Assembly: GCA_019245575.1 (NCBI GenBank)
Contig: JAFARE010000018.1
Coordinates: 1-64,000, forward strand
Origin: Candidatus Dormiibacterota bacterium
GTDB lineage: Bacteria; Chloroflexota; Dormibacteria; Aeolococcales; Aeolococcaceae
Direction of reading: 5' to 3'
Length of the DNA stretch: 64,000 nt
Made by a program: the position numbers and the translations under genes. Under the pieces are notes generated by a model that searched no databases, had not been told where the DNA came from, and was given only the letters and a program-made list of their open reading frames with translations. Below, piece after piece: positions 10,055 through 18,062 of the stretch (position 1 is the stretch's first letter; each line of letters begins with the position of its first letter).

Positions 10055-10453
10055 ATGCCTCGGGACCTGACGGTCATCCTCGAAGATCAACCCGGCGAGC
10101 TTGCCCGCCTCGGGGAGGTCACCGGGGAGGCGGCGGTCAACATCCGCGGCCTGGCCGCCTTCACCGGCGAGGGCCGCGGGGTGATCCACCTGCTGGTGGA
10201 CGACGGCGAGGCCAAGCGGTGCCGCGACGCGCTGGAGGCTGCCGGCATCGGTGTCGCCGACTCGCGCGAGGTCCTTGTGGTGGACCTCGAGGACCGCCCT
10301 GGCACGCTGGGTGAGCTGATGCGCGAGCTCGCCGACGCCAACGCGAACGTCGAGCTCGCATACACGACATTCGGCTCGAACGCACATCCCGGCGCCACCG
10401 TCGTCATCGCCACCGACGACCTGGACGCAGCCCGCGCCGCCGTCGCCCGATAG
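10055..10453 (+). CDS. Stand-alone double ACT-domain protein
   Basis: This 132-residue protein is made of two consecutive ACT modules, about residues 3-66 (LTVILEDQPGELARLGEV) and 71-132 (LVVDLEDRPGTLGELMREL). There is no catalytic or DNA-binding domain. ACT domains bind amino acids. It starts 13 nt after cimA and closes the branched-chain operon. Its position suggests a ligand-sensing regulator of the pathway, possibly for LeuA, which lacks its own regulatory domain. That role is inference. Confidence 0.75.
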   Translation: MPRDLTVILEDQPGELARLGEVTGEAAVNIRGLAAFTGEGRGVIHLLVDDGEAKRCRDALEAAGIGVADSREVLVVDLEDRPGTLGELMRELADANANVELAYTTFGSNAHPGATVVIATDDLDAARAAVAR

Positions 10454-10502
10454 CGCTCCGCGCGTCGCGTAACGCCATTCTGGTGCCGTCCGTTGACGGA
10501 GC

Positions 10503-11174
10503 GTGGGCAACCTGCGTCGCGCCCAGCTCTCAGCAGCCGCAACTGTTCTGAGCGCGGCTGCGGTATCGGTCCTCTCCGGAGCCGGCGCAGCCGCTGCGAC
10601 GGTCGCCACGACGCGGACAACCTTGTCTGTGTCCCCGCCGCAGATCACGCCCGGCTACAACGGCCTGCGACTCATCGCAACAGTTGCCACCGAGCGTTCC
10701 GGCGGCCCGCCTCTCGAGGGAACCGTCAGCTTTGACAAAGTCGTCGGTTGCGGCGGGCTCGACGGCGGAATATTCCCGCTGGGCACGGCCAAGCTGACCG
10801 GCAACGGCCTGCATGGTGTCGCCGTCTTATCTCCGTCGCGGAGCAGCTACGCCGATCCACTGGAAGCGCCTGGGACCAGGTACCAGTTCCTAGCGACCTA
10901 CAACGGGGATGCATTGGACGGGAGTTCGGGCTCTCAGTGCGAATCGCTCGCGCTGGTCGGAAGCAGCGTGGCTACGCCCGCCACAGGTTCAGGTCGGAAC
11001 CCGACAGGTGTGGTGCTTTTGGGTTCAGGAGCGATCCTGGCCGCGCTCGGATTGTCGCGTCGCAACAGGCGCTCGCTCCACAAGCGCCGTGCACGCACCG
11101 TCGAACACCCGCTCCAGAGGGCGCTCCACCGCTCCATCGCCCAAACGCACATCGACACCCGCCTCACGCGCTGA
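10503..11174 (+). CDS. Secreted Ig-like protein with C-terminal membrane anchor
   Basis: The 223-residue product starts at GTG 10503, with GGAG just upstream. It has an N-terminal signal sequence (hydrophobic Ala/Ser/Val-rich core at about 8-34). A Thr/Ser-rich domain of bacterial Ig-like repeat character (about 40-155) contains two likely disulfide cysteines. A hydrophobic helix (about 166-182) is followed by RRNRR and a long basic tail. A topology with the Ig domain outside and the tail inside is inferred. The last 150 nt overlap the 3' end of lysZ on the other strand, and the tail beyond the helix looks unconstrained. Not recognised beyond domain type. Confidence 0.55.
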   Translation: MGNLRRAQLSAAATVLSAAAVSVLSGAGAAAATVATTRTTLSVSPPQITPGYNGLRLIATVATERSGGPPLEGTVSFDKVVGCGGLDGGIFPLGTAKLTGNGLHGVAVLSPSRSSYADPLEAPGTRYQFLATYNGDALDGSSGSQCESLALVGSSVATPATGSGRNPTGVVLLGSGAILAALGLSRRNRRSLHKRRARTVEHPLQRALHRSIAQTHIDTRLTR

Positions 11175-11864
11175 CGCGGCAGCACGCAGCTTGGTCCGCG
11201 CTCGTCCAGCCATGGATGCCAAGAGGTCGTCGACCTCATCCACCGCGACGAGGTCGATCCGCGTTGTTGCGTCGCCGGGGTCGCGCAGCAGCCCGGGCGT
11301 GTCGCTGAGGATCACGAGGCGGTCCGCCTGCAGCGAGATCGCGATCTCCGCGGCGAGACGATCGCCGTCGACGTTGATTGCGGTGCCGTCCTCCGCCGCG
11401 ATCGGCGGCGCCACCACGGGCACATAGCCCATGGACAGCAGCGCGTGCAGCAGCGTCGCATCGACGCGCTCGATCGAGCCCACATGATTGTCGTGCAGCA
11501 GCACGGTTCGGCCGTTCTCCGAGATGCGGATGTCGGCCCTGCGCCGCCCCGTCACCATGCCGCCGTCGAGCCCGGTGAGGCCTACCGCATTGACGCCGCG
11601 ACGTCGCAACGTCTCCACGAGGCGCTTGTTCACCTTGCCGGCGTACGCCATGAGGAACAGGTCCATCGTCGCCGAGTCCGTGTAACGCGACGTGTCGCCG
11701 CGTGATGAGGCGACGATGCGAGGTGGCGAGCCGAGGCGCGTTGCCAGGTCGTCGAGCTCGCGGCTCGCCCCGTGGACCAGGACGACCGGCTCGCGCATCG
11801 AGGCGATCTCGTCGACCACATGGCCGGGGTCGCGCACGCTGCCACCCAGCTTGACGACGAGCAT
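11025..11864 (-). CDS. lysZ: [LysW]-aminoadipate kinase
   Basis: This amino-acid-kinase-family enzyme phosphorylates LysW-bound alpha-aminoadipate, the ArgB counterpart of LysW lysine synthesis. The 279 residues begin MLVVKLGGSV. Other landmarks are VLVHGASRELD, the AYAGKVNKRLVETLRRRGV segment typical of the LysZ branch, NVDGDRLAAEIA and the nucleotide-binding LVILSDTPGLLRDP. ATG 11864 overlaps the lysY stop as TGATG; an 18-residue N-terminal extension is open but unneeded. It lacks the N-terminal helix of the arginine-inhibited ArgB at 51338-52231. The last gene of the operon, it converges on and overlaps the Ig-like gene. Confidence 0.88.
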   Translation of the reverse strand: MLVVKLGGSVRDPGHVVDEIASMREPVVLVHGASRELDDLATRLGSPPRIVASSRGDTSRYTDSATMDLFLMAYAGKVNKRLVETLRRRGVNAVGLTGLDGGMVTGRRRADIRISENGRTVLLHDNHVGSIERVDATLLHALLSMGYVPVVAPPIAAEDGTAINVDGDRLAAEIAISLQADRLVILSDTPGLLRDPGDATTRIDLVAVDEVDDLLASMAGRARTKLRAAASAREAGVDVRLGDGAVERPLERVFDGACTALVERAPVATRQSERGQDRS

Positions 11865-12910
11865 CAGAGTGGATAGATCCCGCTGAAACCGAGGCCCATG
11901 CGCTCGTCCCAACCGCAACGCACGTTGAGCGCCTGCACCGCCTGCCCCGCGGCCCCCTTCACGAGGTTGTCGATGGCGCTGGTCACCACCAGACGGTTCG
12001 AGTGCGGGTCGCGGTCGAAGCCGACATCGCAGAAGTTCGTGCCGGCGAGCAGCTTTGGATTGGGCGACCGGTGCAGCCCGGATGACGACTTGACGATGCG
12101 CACGAACGGCTCCCCGGCGTACATGTCGCGGTACAGGCTCCAGATCTCCTTCTCGCTGCGGTCGCCGTCGAGGAACGCGTGCGCCGTGACCAGCACGCCG
12201 CGCACCGCCTCCACCGCGGTGGCCGACAGCGCGACTCCCGGGCCACCACCGTCGAGGCCGAGCTCCTGCTGGATCTCCGCCGTGTGGCGGTGACCGGCCG
12301 GAGCGTAGGAGCGCATCTCGCCGCTGCGGTGTGGGTGATGCGTCGCCGCCCCCGCCTGCGCGCCTGCCGCTGATGAGCCGACCTTTGCCTCCACGACGAC
12401 GGGCATCCGCGTGTCGAGCAGCGACGCCCGCAGCAGCGGCGCCAGCCCGAGGATCGCCGCCGTCGCGATGCAGCCACCGCCGGCGATCAATGGTGCCTGG
12501 CGGAGCTCGTCACGATGCAGCTCAGCCAGCCCATAGACGCTGCGTTCGAGCAGCCGCGGCCGCGGATGCGTCCAGCCGTACCACGTTTCATACCCCCTCG
12601 CATCGCGCAGCCGGAAATCCGCGCTCAGGTCCACGATCAGCGGCGCGACCTCACGCAGACGGTCGATGATCGTGCTGGACTCCCCGTGCTCCAGGGCCGT
12701 GAACACGACGTCGGCAGGCTCCAGCTCGTTCCTGCTGACGAATCGCAGCTCACACCCGCCGCGCAGCGGCGGATGTGTCAGGTCCACGCGCTTCCCGCTG
12801 AGACGCTCCGACGTGACCTGGGTCACCTCGACGCAGGGATGGCCGGCGAGCAGGCGCAGCAGCTCGCCGCCCGCGTAGCCGGCGCCACCCACCACGGCGG
12901 CGCGCATCAT
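11864..12910 (-). CDS. lysY: [LysW]-aminoadipyl-phosphate reductase
   Basis: This NADPH-dependent reductase makes LysW-bound aminoadipate semialdehyde. It belongs to the ArgC family and has 348 residues. The N-terminal Rossmann motif is VVGGAGYAGGELLRLL and the catalytic cysteine lies in AGGGCIATAAILGLAPLL (about 146-149). The KVGSSAAGAQAG and HHPHRSGEMRSYAPAGHRH stretches are characteristic of the LysY/ArgC-type 2 branch. A second, conventional ArgC at 53476-54498 serves arginine, so this copy is most likely lysine-specific. It overlaps lysK by 4 nt and lysZ by 1 nt. Confidence 0.9.
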   Translation of the reverse strand: MMRAAVVGGAGYAGGELLRLLAGHPCVEVTQVTSERLSGKRVDLTHPPLRGGCELRFVSRNELEPADVVFTALEHGESSTIIDRLREVAPLIVDLSADFRLRDARGYETWYGWTHPRPRLLERSVYGLAELHRDELRQAPLIAGGGCIATAAILGLAPLLRASLLDTRMPVVVEAKVGSSAAGAQAGAATHHPHRSGEMRSYAPAGHRHTAEIQQELGLDGGGPGVALSATAVEAVRGVLVTAHAFLDGDRSEKEIWSLYRDMYAGEPFVRIVKSSSGLHRSPNPKLLAGTNFCDVGFDRDPHSNRLVVTSAIDNLVKGAAGQAVQALNVRCGWDERMGLGFSGIYPL

Positions 12911-13980
12911 GTTTCGCCGAGCCGGCGGAGCACACCGTCAAGCACATCCACGCTGCGCTCCAGGTCACGCACGTCGATGTGCTCGCCGGGCGTGTGGTCG
13001 AGCGTCGAGTCACCCGGGCCGTATGCCACCGCCGGGCAACCCCATGCAGGGGCGAGGATGTTGAGGTCAGAGGTCCCGGTCTTCAGCTTGAATCTCGGGT
13101 GGCCACCGGTCTCGCGGACAGCGTCGACGAACGCGCGCGCCAATACGCTGCGCCGGTCGGTGCGCACCGGCGTCTCTGCGGCGACGATCTCCACCGTTCC
13201 GCCGCCGGACGCCTGCTGGACCGCGGCGAGGAATGACGGCACGTCGCAACCGATCGGCACGCGGATGCCGGCATCCACCACCGCGCGGTCGTGCAGGCCG
13301 TCGCATATGGCCTCCATGCGCAGGACGCGGACGTCGATCCGGTTGAACGGGCTCGCGTCACCCGATGTCGCCCTCGCATGCTCCCGCAGCGTGTGCACGA
13401 AGCCGATCGCGTGATCGCCCGCGGAGGGATGTGGCCCGGCGCTGTGCGCCGCAGGCTGACTGCGTTCCCAGCGCAGGCGGATGCTGCCACGATAGCCGAT
13501 CGTGATGCCGTCCACGCCGCTCGGCTCGAGCACGATCAGGTGGTTCGGCGCGGGCATCGCCGCGATGTGGTGCGCGCCGCGCGACGTCGTCTCCTCCTCC
13601 ACCAGCGCGCCGACGACGTAGCGGAAGCGGCCGTGAACACGCTGGCGCGCCGCTGCTGCGATTGCCGCCGCCAGTGGGCCCTTGGCATCGACCGCGCCGC
13701 GCCCGTAGAGCGACGTGCCCTCGACACGTGGAGGAATCTCGCCGGCGACCGTGTCCATGTGCCCCACGAGCGCGACGACCTCGTCACCGTCGCCCCAGCT
13801 GGCAATCACATTGCCGACGGCATCAACCGCGACGGCGAAGCCCGCGTCGGACAGCGTGGCGCACAACCAGCCGGCCAGAGCGCTCTCTTCACCGCTGACG
13901 CTGGGGATCCGCAGCATGTGATCGAGCAGCGTGGTCGCGCTGAGTCGCCGCTCGGTGAGGACCGTGGCGCCGCTGCTCAT
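12907..13980 (-). CDS. lysK: [LysW]-lysine hydrolase
   Basis: This metallopeptidase-like M20 hydrolase releases free lysine from the LysW carrier in the last step. The 357-residue protein has the metal ligands of the family in VGHMDTVAG (about 73-81), an acidic pair in LVEEETTSRGAHH, and a C-terminal His-containing segment (DHTPGEHID). It lies between lysX and lysY with ATGA overlaps on both sides. An ArgE/DapE function is possible from family alone, but the neighbourhood and the presence of ArgJ elsewhere favour LysK. Confidence 0.88.
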   Translation of the reverse strand: MSSGATVLTERRLSATTLLDHMLRIPSVSGEESALAGWLCATLSDAGFAVAVDAVGNVIASWGDGDEVVALVGHMDTVAGEIPPRVEGTSLYGRGAVDAKGPLAAAIAAAARQRVHGRFRYVVGALVEEETTSRGAHHIAAMPAPNHLIVLEPSGVDGITIGYRGSIRLRWERSQPAAHSAGPHPSAGDHAIGFVHTLREHARATSGDASPFNRIDVRVLRMEAICDGLHDRAVVDAGIRVPIGCDVPSFLAAVQQASGGGTVEIVAAETPVRTDRRSVLARAFVDAVRETGGHPRFKLKTGTSDLNILAPAWGCPAVAYGPGDSTLDHTPGEHIDVRDLERSVDVLDGVLRRLGET

Positions 13981-14840
13981 GCCGTCACCGCTTCGGGCAC
14001 GCCCGTCCGCGCTTGCGCGAGCACGAAGTCGGCAAGGCGTCCGGGGATGTCGACACCGGTGACGTCGATGCTGTTGCGGAACTCCATGGTGGCGTTGACC
14101 TCACTCACGAGCAGGTGGTCGCCGTCCTCCAGGAGGTCCACGGCGAGTGCGCCGCCCCCGGCGGCGTCGGCAGCGCGCTCACAGAGCCGGCGCAGCTCGT
14201 CGGTGATGGCGCAGTTCCGCGTCGTTGCGCCGCGCGCCGTGTTGGTGATCCAGTGCTCGGAGTGCCGGTGGATGGCGCAGATGACGTCGCCGCCGATGAC
14301 GAACGCGCGGATGTCCCGGCCCGGCTTGCGCACGTGCTCCTGCAGGTAGAAGACTGAGTGCTCGGGCGAGCCGAGCAGGACGCGATCCTCGAACACCGCC
14401 TCGGCTGCGTCGCGGTCGTTCAGGCGGGCCAGCAGCCGGCCCCACGATCCAGAGAGCGGCTTGAGGACGACCGGGTACCCCATGGCCTCTGCAACCTGCA
14501 GCGCGGCCTCCGGGTCGAACGCCACTGAGGTGCGCGGCTGGGGCACGCCGGCCGCCGCGAGCGCGCACGTGGTCGCCAGCTTGTCGTTGCAGCGCTCCAC
14601 GACGGACGTTTGGTTGACGGTGGGCACGCCCCACGCCTCGAACACGCGCAGCACCGCGAGTGCGCGCGTCTGGCTGACGGAGCGGGCGGCGATCACGTCC
14701 CACACACGTTCCGCGCGCATGAGCGTGAGGGTGAGACGCCGGTCGTCGACGAGGTCGACATCGGCGCCGCGCCGAGCCAGCGCGTCGCGCAGCAGCTTCT
14801 CCTCCACGCGCACGCGCGAGCACACGAGGCCGACCCTCAT
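13977..14840 (-). CDS. lysX: LysW--aminoadipate ligase
   Basis: This ATP-grasp enzyme joins the alpha-amino group of aminoadipate to the C-terminal glutamate of LysW, protecting the amino group for the rest of the pathway. The 287 residues start MRVGLVCSRVRVEEKLL. The ATP-grasp core shows VVLKPLSGSWGRLLARL (about 129-145), YLQEHVRKPGRDIRAFV, and the metal-binding end VSEVNATMEFRNS. ATG 14840 overlaps the lysW stop (ATGA). A 27-residue upstream extension would overlap lysW. Conventional arginine genes elsewhere suggest the substrate is aminoadipate rather than glutamate. Confidence 0.92.
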   Translation of the reverse strand: MRVGLVCSRVRVEEKLLRDALARRGADVDLVDDRRLTLTLMRAERVWDVIAARSVSQTRALAVLRVFEAWGVPTVNQTSVVERCNDKLATTCALAAAGVPQPRTSVAFDPEAALQVAEAMGYPVVLKPLSGSWGRLLARLNDRDAAEAVFEDRVLLGSPEHSVFYLQEHVRKPGRDIRAFVIGGDVICAIHRHSEHWITNTARGATTRNCAITDELRRLCERAADAAGGGALAVDLLEDGDHLLVSEVNATMEFRNSIDVTGVDIPGRLADFVLAQARTGVPEAVTA

Positions 14841-14995
14841 TCGCCCCAGTCCTCCTCCTCCGGCGGCGCGAGCTCGAAGCGCACGGGGTCGAGCTCCACA
14901 ACCTCCAGCTCGGCGCCGCACTCACGACACTGCACGACCTCGCCGCGCACGGTGCCGTCCTCGAGCGCGACGGGAGCATCGCATTCAGGACACAT
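14837..14995 (-). CDS. lysW: LysW amino-group carrier protein
   Basis: This tiny acidic carrier of 52 residues holds lysine intermediates by an amide bond to its last residue. The two zinc-knuckle pairs CPEC (2-5) and CREC (23-26) form the ribbon, and the protein ends in the invariant EDWGE with a terminal Glu. A ribosome binding site (GGAGG) lies just upstream inside the end of lysU. The reading frame overlaps lysU by 11 nt and lysX by 4 nt. Its presence is decisive for the LysW-type pathway. Confidence 0.96.
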   Translation of the reverse strand: MCPECDAPVALEDGTVRGEVVQCRECGAELEVVELDPVRFELAPPEEEDWGE

Positions 14996-15491
14996 GGCTC
15001 ACCTCCTCCACAGCCGCCCACCCGCCCTCCCTGATCATGCCGATCAGCGATCCCGCTTCGATGATGCGCAGCGCGACGCCGGACGGCGCCTCCCCCTGAA
15101 ATTCACGGCCGCGCACGGTCACACGCGCCCGGGCGACGTCAACCTCGGCGTCGTCACCGTCCTCGACGAAGTCGTGCAGCGCGTCACATCGGATGACCGG
15201 CAGACCGATGTTGACGGCGTTTCTGTAGAAGATGCGCGCGAAGCTCGCGGCGACAACCGCGGCCACGCCGTTCTCCTTGATGGCGAGTGGCGCATGCTCC
15301 CGCGAGCTGCCGCAGCCGAAGTTGCGACCCGCGACGATGACGTCGCCTGGCTGCACGTTCTGCCCGAAGTCTGGCCGGGCCTCCACAAGACAGCCGCGCC
15401 GCAGGGTGTCCCGGTCAGTGGTGACGTTGTAGCGCCCCGGGATGATCGCGTCGGTGCTGACGCCGTCGCCGAGCTTGAACACGCGCGCCAT
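14985..15491 (-). CDS. lysU: Homoaconitase, small subunit (LeuD family)
   Basis: This is the swivel subunit pairing with LysT to convert homocitrate to homoisocitrate. The 168 residues have the short LeuD-type-2 form: [15 protein letters not shown] near the N-terminus and the substrate-loop motif [21 protein letters not shown] 15491 overlaps the lysT stop (TGATG); a longer frame upstream is a lysT shadow. The second LeuD in the window (6753-7379) is longer and in the leucine operon, which supports a separate role here. Confidence 0.88.
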   Translation of the reverse strand: MARVFKLGDGVSTDAIIPGRYNVTTDRDTLRRGCLVEARPDFGQNVQPGDVIVAGRNFGCGSSREHAPLAIKENGVAAVVAASFARIFYRNAVNIGLPVIRCDALHDFVEDGDDAEVDVARARVTVRGREFQGEAPSGVALRIIEAGSLIGMIREGGWAAVEEVSHVS

Positions 15492-16720
15492 CAGCGGGCC
15501 TCCGCGGGGTCGGCGATCTCCCCGGCAACCGCTGATGCGGCGGCGACCGCGGGCGATGCCAGGTAGATGCGCGCGCCGGGGCTGCCCATGCGGCCGGGGT
15601 AGTTGCGGTTGCTGGTCGACAGCACGTTCTCGCCGGCTCCCACCACGCCGTGCTGGCGCCCCAGACATGGGCCGCAGCCGGGGTTGAGCACCAGCGCGCC
15701 GGCGCGGACGAACGTGTCGATGTATCCGGCGTCGAGCGCGCTCAAGTAGACACCGCGCGACGCCGGCACGATCACAGTGCGCGTGCGGTCGTGCACGCGC
15801 CGGTCCTGCAGCACAGCGGCGACCACCGCCAGGTCGTCGAGCCGGCCGTTTGTGCAGCTGCCGATGAACACCTCGTGCAGCGGCGTGCCGGCGACATCGT
15901 CGATGTCATGCACGTTGTCGATGGCAGGGTGCACCGCGACCTGCGGGCGGATGCCCGACGCATCCACCTCGAGAACCGAGGCGTACGACGGCTGGATCGG
16001 GTGAACGTCGGCGAAATGCTCGCCTGCGTGGGCGCGGGTTACCTCGTCCGGCTCGACGAGACCGGCCTTGGCGCCGAAGTCCACGCTCAGGTTGCACAGG
16101 GTGAGCCGCGCGTCGAGCGGCATCGCTCGCACCGCCTCGCCGCCCCACTCCACCGCCATGTAGTCGGCGCCGTCGGCACCCATTATGCGCACGACGTGGA
16201 GCGCGACATCCTTGGCCGACACGCCGGGCGGCAGCTCGCCGCGGACGTCGATGCGCAGCGTCTCGGGAACGCGGAACCACGTCTTCCCGGTGGCAAAGAC
16301 AACGCCGATGTCGGTGGAGCCCAGGCCGGTGGCGAAGCACCCGAGCGCGCCATACGTGGTGCTGTGCGAGTCCGCGCCGACGACGATGCCGCCGGGACGG
16401 ATGAACCCCTTCTCCACCAACACCTGGTGGCAGATGCCCTCGGCGTAGAGATGCCGCACACCGTGCTCGGCGGCGAACGCGCGGATCATCTGGTGCAGCT
16501 CGGCGGCCGCCACGGTGTTCGCGGGCATCACGTGGTCGAAGGTGAAGACCACTCGGTCCGCGTTCCACAGCGGCGCCTCAAGCGCCTGGAATGCCTGGAT
16601 CGCGAGCGGTCCGGTGACGTCATGCGCCAGGGCGCAGTCCACGTCGGCGATGACGGTGTCGCCGGCGCGCACGTTGCGTCCGAGCCGCCGCGAGAAGATC
16701 TCCTCGGCGAGCGTGCCCAT
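15491..16720 (-). CDS. lysT: Homoaconitase, large subunit (LeuC family)
   Basis: This [4Fe-4S] subunit of the aconitase superfamily has 409 residues, the short form seen in LysT/HacA rather than the 470-residue LeuC. Visible motifs are FTFDHVMPANT, VVGADSHSTTYGALGCFATG, the cluster ligand in FIGSCTNGRLDDL, the pair in NPGCGPCLG, and STSNRNYPGRMG. It overlaps hcs by 1 nt and lysU by 3 nt. The assignment to homocitrate rests on operon context. Sequence alone would also allow isopropylmalate or methylmalate dehydratase. Confidence 0.87.
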   Translation of the reverse strand: MGTLAEEIFSRRLGRNVRAGDTVIADVDCALAHDVTGPLAIQAFQALEAPLWNADRVVFTFDHVMPANTVAAAELHQMIRAFAAEHGVRHLYAEGICHQVLVEKGFIRPGGIVVGADSHSTTYGALGCFATGLGSTDIGVVFATGKTWFRVPETLRIDVRGELPPGVSAKDVALHVVRIMGADGADYMAVEWGGEAVRAMPLDARLTLCNLSVDFGAKAGLVEPDEVTRAHAGEHFADVHPIQPSYASVLEVDASGIRPQVAVHPAIDNVHDIDDVAGTPLHEVFIGSCTNGRLDDLAVVAAVLQDRRVHDRTRTVIVPASRGVYLSALDAGYIDTFVRAGALVLNPGCGPCLGRQHGVVGAGENVLSTSNRNYPGRMGSPGARIYLASPAVAAASAVAGEIADPAEAR

Positions 16721-17862
16721 CAGGCGGTTCCCTCCACCGCGGCCGGCCAGGCGGCGATCAATCCGTCCAGGTCGTGGTCGGGCAGCGGGCCGCCGTCGGC
16801 ACGCCGCTTCACCTCCATCGTCAACCGGCGCAGCTGCGCGTCGTCGAGCTGCACGCCCAGCGCCGTCGCGCGCGCGCGGATCGCGTGGCGACCGGCAAGG
16901 CGGTGCCCGGCGAGCACGCGCCGCTGCAGCCCGAAGCGTGCCGGATCGAGCGCCTCGTAGGCGCCGGGATCGGCGATGACCGCCTTCGTGTGCAGGCCGG
17001 CCTTGTGGTGAAACGCCGTCGGCGCGGTCACCGGCGCGGTGAACGGCACGTCGACACCGAGCATCCCGGCCAGCATGTGATCGAGCTCGGGCAGCATCTC
17101 GAGGCGATAGCGGTCGACCAGGTCGGGCTGCACGGTGAGCAGCCGCGCGATGAGCGACGAGAGCGGCACGATGCCGTTGCGCTCACCGATGCCCAGGATT
17201 GTCGTGTCGACGTGCGTGGCGCCCGCCTCCAGCGCGGCGTGCGCGTTGGCCACGGCGCATCCCGTGTCGTTGTGGGCGTGGAACTCCACGTCGCACGCCA
17301 CGCTGCTGCGCACCAGCGCGACCAGCTCATGCACCTGGCGTGGTGTGGCCACGCCCACCGTGTCGGCAAGCCCCACGCGCGATGCGCCGGCGGCGTCCAT
17401 GGCGCGGTACACGCGCACCAGCGAGTCGGGGTCGGAGCGGAACGAGTCCTCGCTGCTGAAGCGCGCCTCCAGCCCGGCGGCCCGGATCTCGCGCACGACG
17501 GCCGTTCCGATCTCGATGATCTCGTCGATCGAGAGGCCGTGGGATGCCGTCCGCAGCCGCGTCGACGTGGCGAAGAGCACGTCGACGCCGTCGACGCCGG
17601 TGTCGATCGCCCGGCGCGCGTCGGCGAGGCTGCAGCGCACATGGGTGAGGAGCCGGAACCGCCGCGCCATCTGCGCGACCGTCCGCAGGTCGCTCTCCGA
17701 CTGCGGTGACGCCAGCGGCGATGTCAGCTCCATGTAGTCGACGCCGAAGCGATCGAGGGCGGCTGCGATCTGCAGCTTCTGCGCTGTGCTGAAGTGCGCG
17801 TGCGCGAACTGCTCGCCTTCGCGGAGCGTGGAGTCGATGATGCGCAGATGCGGGATGCTCAT
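16720..17862 (-). CDS. hcs: Homocitrate synthase
   Basis: It condenses 2-oxoglutarate and acetyl-CoA, the committed step of aminoadipate-route lysine synthesis. The DRE-TIM barrel shows IIDSTLREGEQFAHAHF (about 8-24), with EGEQ instead of the DGEQ of isopropylmalate synthases, EFHAHNDTGCAVANAH, and FHHKAGLHTKAV. The 380-residue length lacks a LeuA-type regulatory domain, as usual for this group. ATG 17862 is the first start after the attenuator; an AGGAG lies 15 nt upstream, rather far. An open extension upstream runs through the leader and terminator and is rejected. It is the first gene of the lysine operon. Confidence 0.9.
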   Translation of the reverse strand: MSIPHLRIIDSTLREGEQFAHAHFSTAQKLQIAAALDRFGVDYMELTSPLASPQSESDLRTVAQMARRFRLLTHVRCSLADARRAIDTGVDGVDVLFATSTRLRTASHGLSIDEIIEIGTAVVREIRAAGLEARFSSEDSFRSDPDSLVRVYRAMDAAGASRVGLADTVGVATPRQVHELVALVRSSVACDVEFHAHNDTGCAVANAHAALEAGATHVDTTILGIGERNGIVPLSSLIARLLTVQPDLVDRYRLEMLPELDHMLAGMLGVDVPFTAPVTAPTAFHHKAGLHTKAVIADPGAYEALDPARFGLQRRVLAGHRLAGRHAIRARATALGVQLDDAQLRRLTMEVKRRADGGPLPDHDLDGLIAAWPAAVEGTA

Positions 17863-17899
17863 GTGCTGCGGCTGTGTCTCCTGTCGATGGATCGGTGGG

Positions 17900-17931
17900 C
17901 AAAAAGAAAAAGGGCCCCGGGAGGGGCCCTT
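17900..17931 (-). terminator. Intrinsic terminator (lysine attenuator)
   Basis: On the minus strand a 9-bp GC-rich stem (17931-17923 with 17918-17910) has a TCCC loop and is followed by a T-rich tract (TTTTTCTTTT). It lies between the lysine leader peptide and hcs, 38 nt before the hcs ATG, so it must act as an attenuator. Confidence 0.88.
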
Positions 17932-18009
17932 GCGTTCCTTGGTGAGTGCCGAGCCTGTCAGCTCGTGCGCGCCGTCACCAGATATGGACGCGAGGCAACC
18001 CGCTCCCGG
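17917..18009 (-). promoter_or_regulatory. Antiterminator pairing of the lysine attenuator
   Basis: Minus-strand segment 18009-17999 (CCGGGAGCGGG) can pair with 17926-17917 in the terminator 5' arm and loop: 3 bp, a bulged C18002, then 7 bp, extendable by two G-U pairs. This excludes the terminator. The segment begins 14 nt after the second AAA lysine codon, about the footprint of a stalled ribosome, so stalling leaves it free. The same 9-mer GGGAGCGGG with the same bulged C occurs in the ilv attenuator. Pairing is seen in sequence; the mechanism is inferred. Confidence 0.65.
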
Positions 18010-18053
18010 GGAGCGAGACCAAGTTTTTTCGCGTCGCAGGTGGCCGGCTGCAT
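17958..18053 (-). CDS. Lysine leader peptide
   Basis: This 31-codon ORF, ATG to TGA, has tandem AAA-AAA lysine codons at residues 9-10 (18029-18024), the only lysines in the peptide. A-rich codons are unusual in this GC-rich sequence. The peptide lies 25 nt after the end of phoU-side promoter elements and before the terminator and hcs. Its ATG is about 3-4 nt from the predicted transcription start, with no ribosome binding site, as for the ilv leader. Codon position relative to the antiterminator fits stalling-controlled read-through when lysyl-tRNA is short. A coincidental short ORF is possible, but the parallel with the ilv leader makes that less likely. Confidence 0.7.
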   Translation of the reverse strand: MQPATCDAKKLGLAPRERVASRPYLVTARTS

Positions 18054-18062
18054 TGGCCCGGA

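Noticed and set aside
10990-11060. LPXTG sortase signal in the Ig-like protein
   Set aside because: The motif before the hydrophobic helix reads NPTG, without the L-P-x-T-G spacing.
17941-18056. L-box lysine riboswitch before hcs
   Set aside because: The conserved lysine-aptamer blocks are not present, the leader is short, and the leader ORF with AAA-AAA explains the region better.
17900-18056. T-box leader before hcs
   Set aside because: No TGGNACCGCG T-box sequence or specifier-loop arrangement is seen.
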